Origin: an uncultured Eubacteriales bacterium
GTDB taxonomy: Bacteria > Bacillota > Clostridia > Oscillospirales > CAG-382
Assembly: GCA_900548115.1 (NCBI GenBank)
Contig: URJL01000018.1
Coordinates: forward strand, 1-37,811
Length of the DNA stretch: 37,811 nucleotides
Direction of reading: 5' to 3'
Part shown: piece after piece, positions 31,806 through 37,811 of the stretch
How positions within the stretch are numbered: the stretch's first letter is position 1
How the letters are laid out: each line of letters starts with the position of its first letter
Program-made: the position numbers and the translations under genes
Notes under the pieces: model-generated
The model's input: the letters and a program-made list of their open reading frames with translations, nothing else
What the model was told of the DNA's origin: nothing
Databases searched by the model: none

Positions 31806-33551
31806 TTATTCGACAATCTGCAAAACAAGCGAGGGCTCGGAGGTGTCCGACGCGTCGCGCGCGGACTTTCCGATCTCACGCAAGAGCGTTCCCGAGAGGA
31901 TCAGACGGTCTCCGTCGATCTTTACCCGGTCGGTAATATCGCGCGCCTCGTCGCCCAGCATATCCTGTGCGACGATCTTGCCCTTTACGGGTGCGTCGAA
32001 GCGCAGGGTCAGGCTATCATAATAGCCGAAGATTCCGATCGGGGCGGAAATGTCCTCAATATGGAATTCAATATCGGCGGGCGCGATGAGGTTGACGTTC
32101 GGGTCAATCGTGCGCGGGAGCGCCGCGATGGTGTACGCATCGGTAAGCGCATTTCTCGACGCGCAGACGAAGGGCACGAGCCCTTTCGCCTTTACGGTCG
32201 GAAGATCACAGCCTCGCGACATAACAGCGGGCGCCGTTTCGCTCATCGACTGACCTTTGACGCGGATCCACCAGTCGGGATTGTAATCGAAATAGGTCGT
32301 ATCGGTCAAGTGAAGTTCGCTTTTCTTAAAATTGCTGTCATAGATCGAAAAAGGCGGCGCAACGCGATGCCAGCGCAAAACCGCTTCGTCGCCCGACGAA
32401 TAGCCCATCAGCCCCGTTGCGAGACCGAGAGCGGCACAAATCGCCGAACAGGTCTCGGCGTTCAGAATGCCGACCGTATCGTATTTCTGCGTGATCGGTG
32501 CGGAAAGCGCGTCTTCAATGCGGCTAAGCATTGAGGAGTGCTTAAACGGTTTCATCACGTCGTAAAGGCGGAAAACATCGCCGATCTCGATCAGCTTCGG
32601 CGAGAGCGCGACGCGCTCATCGCGGTTTCCCATCTGGGTATACGGTGCTTGGCAAAAAGCATGTTCAACAATGACGTGCGGAGCGTTCTTTCGCAATACC
32701 TCGGTCATCATCGAGCGATACTCAATATCGCAGTGGAATCCCCAGTCGATCTTCCAATAACGAATACCGGCGTATTCGCTCCAGATTGCACGCTCGGTCC
32801 AATATTCGCGCGCTTCTTCAAAAGAGGGCTTGCGGGTCGTCTCAAAATAGGTCTGCGTCGGTATCCAAAGTCCGAGTCCGGCGTAGCCGAGCGCTTTTAT
32901 CTTGTCACTGAGGGTCTTCAATTTTTCGGCGGGCGTTTTGCCGTAATGCGGGAACTTTTCGTCGTCCAAACTGCACGATCCGAAGGGGCACAGCGCACCG
33001 TCGGCGTTGACAGTTCCGTACGGAACGTCCCAGCCGTCGTCCAGCAGGAAGAAAAGCCCCGGGCGGTATTCTTCGGGAACGACATGATAGAAATTCGTGT
33101 CGCCGAAAAGCGTCTTGTCATTGAGGGCGTCGCGCTGAAGCGTACAGCCGTCGTCGCCCGGAAGATGAAGAGCGCGCGCGGTTTTATCCTGAAGCGCCCA
33201 TGTACATACATAATCGAAATTTTCCTTCGATTTTTGCGGAATCAGATTCATTGTCACACCTCGTTTTGCCTTGATTTTTTCATGGGGAAGATACGCGTTT
33301 CCGGCGGGAGAAGGGGCGCTCGCTTCGTCGTTGCTTTGCGGCGCGGACTTTCCGCCCGTCAAAAGCTCGTCGGTCGAAACGCGGAAAAACGCGGCAATTT
33401 CTTTTAATTTGGCGCTTTGGGGAAGAGACGAGCCGTTTTCCCACTTGGAAACGGCTTTGTCGCTGACCGAAAGCCGCGCGGCAAGCTCCTTTTGCGTCAG
33501 ATGAGCCTCACTGCGCAGAAAATAAAGATAATTTCCGAAATCGTAATGCAT
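31806..33551 (-). CDS. XRE DNA-binding domain fused to a clan-D-like glycoside hydrolase
   Basis: 581 residues in one unbroken frame. Residues 1-66 are a complete XRE helix-turn-helix (LTQKELAARLSVSDKAVSKW, then AAFFRVSTDELLTG). A linker (67-100, rich in Ala, Ser, Pro) leads into a full catalytic barrel that starts at M101 (MNLIPQKSKENFDYVCTW). The barrel has LLDDGWDVPYGT (about 169-180) and YWKIDWG (D269, the position of the nucleophile in GH27/GH36/GH97 enzymes), with GDVFRLYD (326-331) as a possible acid/base region. A free-standing glycosidase of this kind is known to me, but not with this domain in front. M101 has its own ribosome site, so the enzyme may also be made alone. The full-length form could be a sugar-sensing repressor (inference). 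Confidence 0.8.
   Translation of the reverse strand: MHYDFGNYLYFLRSEAHLTQKELAARLSVSDKAVSKWENGSSLPQSAKLKEIAAFFRVSTDELLTGGKSAPQSNDEASAPSPAGNAYLPHEKIKAKRGVTMNLIPQKSKENFDYVCTWALQDKTARALHLPGDDGCTLQRDALNDKTLFGDTNFYHVVPEEYRPGLFFLLDDGWDVPYGTVNADGALCPFGSCSLDDEKFPHYGKTPAEKLKTLSDKIKALGYAGLGLWIPTQTYFETTRKPSFEEAREYWTERAIWSEYAGIRYWKIDWGFHCDIEYRSMMTEVLRKNAPHVIVEHAFCQAPYTQMGNRDERVALSPKLIEIGDVFRLYDVMKPFKHSSMLSRIEDALSAPITQKYDTVGILNAETCSAICAALGLATGLMGYSSGDEAVLRWHRVAPPFSIYDSNFKKSELHLTDTTYFDYNPDWWIRVKGQSMSETAPAVMSRGCDLPTVKAKGLVPFVCASRNALTDAYTIAALPRTIDPNVNLIAPADIEFHIEDISAPIGIFGYYDSLTLRFDAPVKGKIVAQDMLGDEARDITDRVKIDGDRLILSGTLLREIGKSARDASDTSEPSLVLQIVE
33249..33263 (-). promoter_or_regulatory. Internal ribosome site and start codon for the glycosidase part
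   Basis: On the minus strand CGAGGTG (33263-33257) lies five bases before the in-frame ATG 33251-33249 (M101). This is where glycosidases of this type begin. Two products from one gene are possible. Confidence 0.6.
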
Positions 33552-33584
33552 GTTTTCCTCCGAACCGCCGTATTGATTAAAATA

Positions 33585-33613
33585 AGTATACCGAAAAAAA
33601 GACGTTTTTGCAA
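33585..33613 (-). promoter_or_regulatory. Promoter of the HTH-glycosidase gene
   Basis: TTGCAA (33613-33608), 17-bp spacer, TATACT (33590-33585) on the minus strand, 33 nt before the start, with GGAGG as ribosome site. Confidence 0.8.
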
Positions 33614-33692
33614 GACAAAACCGTGTTTTTCTTCTCTACCGAAAGTAGAATTTCGTCGAAAAAAGGTTTTTGCCGCGGCAGAAAGAAAAGAG

Positions 33693-33721
33693 TTGCAAAA
33701 ATCGACAAAATGTGCTATACT
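33693..33721 (+). promoter_or_regulatory. Promoter of the LCP-family gene
   Basis: TTGCAA (33693-33698), 17-bp spacer, TATACT (33716-33721): the same two boxes as the divergent promoter. The leader has a small hairpin TCGGCT-TTCGG-AGCCGA (33743-33759). AAAAAGGAG precedes the start codon. Confidence 0.8.
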
Positions 33722-33809
33722 TGTCCCGAACGAAATAAAGTGTCGGCTTTCGGAGCCGATTGCCGCACCGTAAAACGAAAATGACCGAAAAATAAAAAAG
33801 GAGAACCGA

Positions 33810-34763
33810 ATGAGTTCCGCAAAACAGTTTCTTTTGTCGTTTTTGATATGTCTCGTCGCCTTCGGCGCTCTTTCTTATCTCATAACGGGCGCCGTCAACG
33901 ACCGCTTCTTTTCAGGCAATGCCGATATCGAAAAACCCGCAAACGACGGGAAGACGGAGCAAAACCCGTCCACCGAGGACAAAAACGAAATTCCGACCGA
34001 TCTTTCGGGCGGCTTTACGGCGCTTATCATCGGAAAAGACCCGACGACGAGCGACACCGACGCGCTGATTTTGTGCCGTGTGGACAAAAAGACAAAGAAG
34101 ATGTCGGTGTGCTCGATTCCTACCGAGACACGCTATCTTGTCACGGGTACCGATTCAAACGGAAAAAGGTACGAAGGTTCGCTCTCGTTTAAGGAAACGG
34201 TTAAGACCTATGGCATCGACTATCTACAGAAAAAGCTGTACGCCCTGACCGATCAGAAAATCGACTATTATGCGCAGATCAATCTTTCCTCCGCCCGCAC
34301 GATCATCGGGGAGCTTGGAGGGACAAAGGGCGTTTTGTACACCGTTCCCGAGGCGATGGATTATGAAGAGGACGAAAAAGACGGAAAAGGCATTCATCTG
34401 AAAGAGGGCGCACAGTATCTTTCGGGAACGAAGGCGGTCGAGCTTTTACGTTACCGCACCTATAAGAGCGGCACGAGCGATACAAAGCGCTGCACGACGC
34501 AGGTCGACTTTATCCGCAAGCTCGTCTCCGAGACTCTGTCGCTTGACAATCCCTTCTATACAAAGCTTTTGACCGACGCCGAGCGCAAGCGCCTTTTGAA
34601 TCTTGTCACAACCAATGTGACGGGAGAGGATATCGTACATAATCTCGATCTTGTTTTTACCTTAAAGGATTACGAATTTGTCTCAATTCCCTTCCGCTAC
34701 GGCGATACGATCCGCCCCGAAAACGTCGGAACGATACACGACACATTTAACGACCCGTTCTGA
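33810..34763 (+). CDS. LCP-family (LytR-CpsA-Psr) protein
   Basis: 317 residues with one N-terminal membrane helix (about 6-28), so the rest faces outward. After a low-complexity stretch (35-65) come the LCP motifs: TDALILCRVDKKTKKMSVCS, then IPTETRY, a later INLSSARTIIGELGG, and LSGTKAVELLRYRTY with TKRCTTQVDFI. LCP proteins attach teichoic acids or capsule sugars to peptidoglycan through a polyprenyl-phosphate intermediate. The canonical Arg-rich part is a little unusual (KRCTTQ for RxxRQ), so activity is not certain. Confidence 0.8.
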   Translation: MSSAKQFLLSFLICLVAFGALSYLITGAVNDRFFSGNADIEKPANDGKTEQNPSTEDKNEIPTDLSGGFTALIIGKDPTTSDTDALILCRVDKKTKKMSVCSIPTETRYLVTGTDSNGKRYEGSLSFKETVKTYGIDYLQKKLYALTDQKIDYYAQINLSSARTIIGELGGTKGVLYTVPEAMDYEEDEKDGKGIHLKEGAQYLSGTKAVELLRYRTYKSGTSDTKRCTTQVDFIRKLVSETLSLDNPFYTKLLTDAERKRLLNLVTTNVTGEDIVHNLDLVFTLKDYEFVSIPFRYGDTIRPENVGTIHDTFNDPF

Positions 34764-34785
34764 GACTGAGCGGCGGCAACAGAGA

Positions 34786-34825
34786 AGCAAACCCCGATGA
34801 CTTACAACCTTCGGGGTCTGCTTTT
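34786..34825 (+). terminator. Terminator of the LCP gene
   Basis: AGCAAACCCCGA and TCGGGGTCTGCT pair with one mismatch, then TTTTTG. It lies 23 nt after the stop and in front of the convergent fucosidase gene. Confidence 0.75.
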
Positions 34826-34833
34826 TGTTTACA

Positions 34834-36156
34834 TTACTTTAAGAACAATTCGATAACCGGCGTGATCATCGGCGGTTTTACGGCGGGGAGATTCAGGATC
34901 AAAAGATCCTCTTTTTCGGTGCAGTCCGAACTGAAATGCTGCGGTTTGCCCTCATTGAAAAGAACTTCGCTGCCGTCGTGCAAAAACTGGGCGTATTCGA
35001 CCTTGCCCGCAAAACCCGGAAGCTCCAAAAACTGGAACGGATACTCGATCAGGTGAACATACAGACGCTTTCCGTCTTCGCTCTGCGTAAAGAGACAGCC
35101 GTTCGGCGCTTCGAATTCCGGCTCTGCCATAGTACAGCCGTAGATCGAGCGGCTGTTGTATTTCATCCAATCGGCATATGCCGCAAGCGCGTCTTCGGCG
35201 CGGCGGTCAAGATACCCGCGCGCGGTGGGTCCCACATTCATGAGAAGGTTTCCGCCCAGCGAAACGGTGCGAATAAGCATATGAATCAGCATTTCGGGGG
35301 ACTTCCACGTCATTTCGTCGCGGTAATATCCCCACGAGCCCGAAAAGGTCTGGCACGCCTCCCAGACCAAAAGCTCATTCGTTTCCTTGTGGCGCGGCCA
35401 CGACTGCACCTGATACTGCTCGGGCGTTACGATGTCCTGTTCGATCTCGGTGCGGTTGTCAATAATAATGCCCGGCTGAAGCGTTCGCGCCGTTTCGATA
35501 AGTGCCTCCGCCTCCCAGTCGTTTTTGCCCTTACCCGTTTTTATGCCGGGGTGACACTTTTCAAAAGCTTCATCTCTGCCGTAAGAAAAGTCGAACCACA
35601 AAATATCGATCTTGCCGTAATTGGTCAAAAGTTCGGTCACCTGATTGCGCATATACTCGGCATAGCGGTGCATATCACGTCCCTTATTAAATTCGGCGGG
35701 ATCGGCGTCGTCGCGGCGAGGGTGCAGCTGGTCGAGCGTGAAATCAGGATGGTGCCAATCAATCAGAGAATAATAAAAACCGACGCGCAGGCCTTCGGCG
35801 CGGAAAGCTTCGACGTATTCGCGCACAATATCCTTGCCGTAGGGGGTGTTCATTACGTTATAATCGGTGTATTTTGTGTCAAAAAGGCAAAAGCCCTCAT
35901 GATGCTTGGTCGTCAGAACGGCATATTTCATACCCGCCGCCTTGGCACGGCGCGCCCATTCGCGCGCGTCCAAAAGATCGGGGTTAAAGTGCTTGAAATA
36001 TTCGTCGTATTTTGCTTCGGGGATCTTTTCGAAATTTTTGATCCATTCGTGCCGTGCGGGAAGCGCGTACAACCCGAAATGGATAAACATGCCGAAGCGG
36101 TCGTGCGTAAACCACGCCGTATCGCCGGGGGTTTTTCTGGTTACATAACTTGACAT
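34834..36156 (-). CDS. GH29 alpha-L-fucosidase, second of a tandem pair
   Basis: 440 residues. GH29 landmarks: MFIHFGLY (about 23-30), TTKHHEGFCLF, the YYSLIDWHHPD stretch and the nucleophile D189 in ILWFDFSYG; an end domain of beta strands follows. It removes alpha-L-fucose from glycans and, with no signal peptide, in the cytoplasm. The protein has the same length and almost the same sequence order as its neighbour at 36169-37491, so the pair arose by gene duplication. It starts 12 bases after the stop of that gene and has GGGAG as ribosome site, so the two form an operon. Confidence 0.9.
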   Translation of the reverse strand: MSSYVTRKTPGDTAWFTHDRFGMFIHFGLYALPARHEWIKNFEKIPEAKYDEYFKHFNPDLLDAREWARRAKAAGMKYAVLTTKHHEGFCLFDTKYTDYNVMNTPYGKDIVREYVEAFRAEGLRVGFYYSLIDWHHPDFTLDQLHPRRDDADPAEFNKGRDMHRYAEYMRNQVTELLTNYGKIDILWFDFSYGRDEAFEKCHPGIKTGKGKNDWEAEALIETARTLQPGIIIDNRTEIEQDIVTPEQYQVQSWPRHKETNELLVWEACQTFSGSWGYYRDEMTWKSPEMLIHMLIRTVSLGGNLLMNVGPTARGYLDRRAEDALAAYADWMKYNSRSIYGCTMAEPEFEAPNGCLFTQSEDGKRLYVHLIEYPFQFLELPGFAGKVEYAQFLHDGSEVLFNEGKPQHFSSDCTEKEDLLILNLPAVKPPMITPVIELFLK

Positions 36157-36168
36157 AAGCTGTTCTCC

Positions 36169-37491
36169 CTATTTTAAAATCAATTCAATGACCGGTAAAA
36201 TGACGGGCGGGCGTCGGTCGGGAATATATAAAACCAAAAGGTCGTCACCTTCTTCTCGTCCGATACTGATATGTTTTGAGCCTCCCTCGGAAAAGGCAAT
36301 CTCGCTTCCGTCGTCCAAAAACTGCGCATATTTCACTTTTCCCGCAAAGCCGTGCAGCTCCAAAAGATGAAACGGGTACTCGACAAGGTGAACATAAAGG
36401 CGCTTGCCATCCTCACTTTGGGTCAGAATACAGCCCTCGGGCGCTCGGAATTCGGCATCCGCCATGGTACAGCCATAGATCGAGCGGGCGTGATCGTCCA
36501 TCCATTCGGCATAAGCCGAAAGTCCCGCGGCATCACGGCGGTCGATCGCCCCTCTGCCGTTCGGTCCGATATTGACCAGAAGATTTCCGCCGAGCGATAC
36601 CGCGCGAACCAGCGCCTGTATCAGCATTTCGGGCGTTTTATTGTTTTCTCCGTTACGGTAATAGCCCCACGAGCAGGACATGGTGTGGCACGCCTCCCAA
36701 ACGACAAGCTCGCCCGTTTCGGGATGTGTCAGCCATTTGCGCGGCAGATACTGCTCGGGCGTGAAAATATCCTGTTCGATGTCGGCGCGGTTGTCGATGA
36801 GAATGTCGGGCTGAAGCTTTCGTACCGTTTCGATGAGCTTTTCGGATTCCCATTCGTTTCGTCCCTTGCCCGTCGTTATGCAGGGATGACTCTTTTCGAA
36901 CGCCGGGTCTTTCTCCATCGAAAAGTCAAGCCACAGAATATCGATCTTGCCGTAGTTTGACATCAGCTCGGTGAGCTGATTGCGCATATATTCGGCATAG
37001 CGATGCATGTCGCGCCCGCGGTTAAAGCCGGCGGGGTCGGGCGTATTCCGCATGGGATGCCATTGATCGAGGGTATAGTCGGGATGATGCCAATCGACGA
37101 GCGAATAATAAAGACCGACGCGGATTCCCTCCTCGCGCATGGCGTCGACATAATCGCGCACGATATCCTTGCCGTAGGGGGTGTTCATCACATTGAAATC
37201 GGTATATTTTGTGTCAAAAAGACAAAAGCCGTCATGATGCTTTGCGGTCAGCACCGCATATTTCATGCCCGCCGCCTTGGCGCTTTTTGCCCAAGCGCGC
37301 ACGTCCAGCTTGTCGGGGTTGAATTCTTCAAAAAACTTTTGATACTCCGCATCGGAAATATATTCCTGTGAGCGGATCCATTCGCCGCGCCCGCCCATGG
37401 CATACAGCCCGAAATGAATAAACATGCCGAAGCGGTCGTGTGTGAACCACGCCGTATCGCCGGGAGTCTTTCTTGTTACATAACGAGACAT
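36169..37491 (-). CDS. GH29 alpha-L-fucosidase, first of a tandem pair
   Basis: 440 residues with AGGAGGAAAG upstream. Same landmarks as the next gene: MFIHFGLY, TAKHHDGFCLF, YYSLVDWHHPD and D189 in ILWLDFSME. The two differ around residues 30-60 and 145-155, where substrate loops lie, which may give different linkage preference. It ends with TAG (36171-36169), in frame with the next start four codons later. The promoter upstream has AraC-like repeats. Confidence 0.9.
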   Translation of the reverse strand: MSRYVTRKTPGDTAWFTHDRFGMFIHFGLYAMGGRGEWIRSQEYISDAEYQKFFEEFNPDKLDVRAWAKSAKAAGMKYAVLTAKHHDGFCLFDTKYTDFNVMNTPYGKDIVRDYVDAMREEGIRVGLYYSLVDWHHPDYTLDQWHPMRNTPDPAGFNRGRDMHRYAEYMRNQLTELMSNYGKIDILWLDFSMEKDPAFEKSHPCITTGKGRNEWESEKLIETVRKLQPDILIDNRADIEQDIFTPEQYLPRKWLTHPETGELVVWEACHTMSCSWGYYRNGENNKTPEMLIQALVRAVSLGGNLLVNIGPNGRGAIDRRDAAGLSAYAEWMDDHARSIYGCTMADAEFRAPEGCILTQSEDGKRLYVHLVEYPFHLLELHGFAGKVKYAQFLDDGSEIAFSEGGSKHISIGREEGDDLLVLYIPDRRPPVILPVIELILK

Positions 37492-37561
37492 AATTCTTTC
37501 CTCCTGCTTTTGTCGTGCGGGCAGATCGTTTTTGCTTTTGCTCTCTTAACGCCCTATCGCC

Positions 37562-37616
37562 ATTTTAGCATATCGGTGCGCACAATTCTATAATTATTTT
37601 CGGCTATTGTATAATT
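37562..37616 (-). promoter_or_regulatory. Fucosidase promoter with 21-bp-spaced direct repeats over the -35
   Basis: The minus strand has TAAAAT (37567-37562) and, at 17-bp spacing, only TAGAAT as -35 (37590-37585). AATTATAGAAT (37595-37585) covers this -35; AATTATACAAT (37616-37606) lies exactly 21 bp upstream, with one difference in eleven bases. This is the usual layout for an AraC-family activator at a weak promoter. About 70 nt lie between the -10 and the start. Confidence 0.6.
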
Positions 37617-37708
37617 CTGTACAGTAAAAATACGTTTTTTCTCTTCGACATGAAAAAAATTCTGCGAAAAAATGTGTTTCTCACCGTATCCAAAGCTTTA
37701 ATATCAAA

Positions 37709-37738
37709 AAAGAGGAAGTCCCGAAGGGCTTCCTCTTT
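37709..37738 (-). terminator. Terminator of the gene at the right edge
   Basis: AAAGAGGAAG-T-CCC-GAA-GGG-CTTCCTCTTT: a 13-bp stem with one bulge. On the minus strand it is followed by TTTTTT, including part of the stem. It lies 21 nt after the stop of the right-edge gene. Nothing is seen in 37617-37700. Confidence 0.85.
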
Positions 37739-37759
37739 GGTTGTGCCGTGAAATACAAA

Positions 37760-37811
37760 TTACTTGGTGATGGTAACCGTGCGGGTCTCGGCATCCCAGC
37801 CTACTTCGCAG
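37760..37811 (-). CDS. C-terminus of a protein running off the right edge
   Basis: Sixteen codons end in TAA (37762-37760): EVGWDAETRTVTITK. The W-D-x-x-TRTVTI pattern is typical of the copper-amine-oxidase N-terminal-like stalk domain of secreted Firmicutes proteins. The terminator downstream supports a real gene end. Too little is present to say more. Confidence 0.6.
   Translation of the reverse strand, partial: CEVGWDAETRTVTITK

Overview
The window looks like chromosomal DNA of a Firmicutes bacterium of the class Clostridia, most likely an uncultured gut or rumen lineage. The reasons are strong AGGAGG-type ribosome sites, many textbook TTGACA-17-TATAAT promoters, a LysM-GH18 protein of the spore-lysin type, dockerin and cohesin-like domains, BspA-type leucine-rich repeats, and a TnpX-type transposon of a kind common in Clostridia. 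No rRNA, tRNA or CRISPR array was seen.

Layout. 1-8227: a GH110-like alpha-galactosidase that runs off the left edge, divergent from an AraC regulator; then a large secreted metallophosphatase (interrupted by an in-frame TAG), divergent from a second AraC regulator that appears to carry the same domain as the phosphatase. 8272-12903: a four-gene operon (membrane acyltransferase, Ntn amide hydrolase, ABC ATPase, ABC permease) behind a near-consensus promoter with a perfect 15-bp palindrome at the expected transcription start. 12924-15186: a MATE exporter and its BmrR-like MerR regulator behind a classic 19-bp-spacer MerR promoter, both genes broken. 15194-21107: a 5.9-kb TnpX/TnpW-type mobile element, richer in A+T than its surroundings, carrying a small XRE regulator and a UvrD/HelD-like helicase with an embedded nuclease-like domain. 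It sits inside what was a terminator hairpin downstream of merR. 21108-24867: a secreted cohesin-like protein and a secreted LRR protein with a dockerin. 24867-31749: LysM-GH18, GH127, YfbR-like HD phosphohydrolase, sugar isomerase-like TIM barrel, HAD phosphatase and GNAT. 31806-37491: a glycosidase fused to an XRE DNA-binding domain, an LCP-family protein, and two tandem GH29 alpha-fucosidases. The right edge holds the C-terminus of another minus-strand gene.

Working together: GH110, GH127, two GH29 and a clan-D-like glycosidase suggest growth on fucosylated, galactosylated and arabinosylated glycans. None of these enzymes has a signal peptide, so the final steps seem to be cytoplasmic. The secreted phosphatase, cohesin-like and dockerin proteins would act at the surface. 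Several promoters carry distinct operator-like symmetry (21-bp-spaced direct repeats, a 9-11-9 palindrome, a 15-6-15 palindrome, a MerR dyad).

The most unusual features are the HTH-glycosidase fusion with its internal translation start, the domain shared between an AraC regulator and its divergent phosphatase neighbour, the C-terminal domain shared by the phosphatase and the cohesin-like protein, and the helicase-nuclease cargo of the mobile element. Four genes show a lesion or a suspicious homopolymer (poly-C at 29-44, TAG at 6183, a frameshift near 14218, TGA at 14731), so either gene decay or uncorrected assembly error has to be considered.
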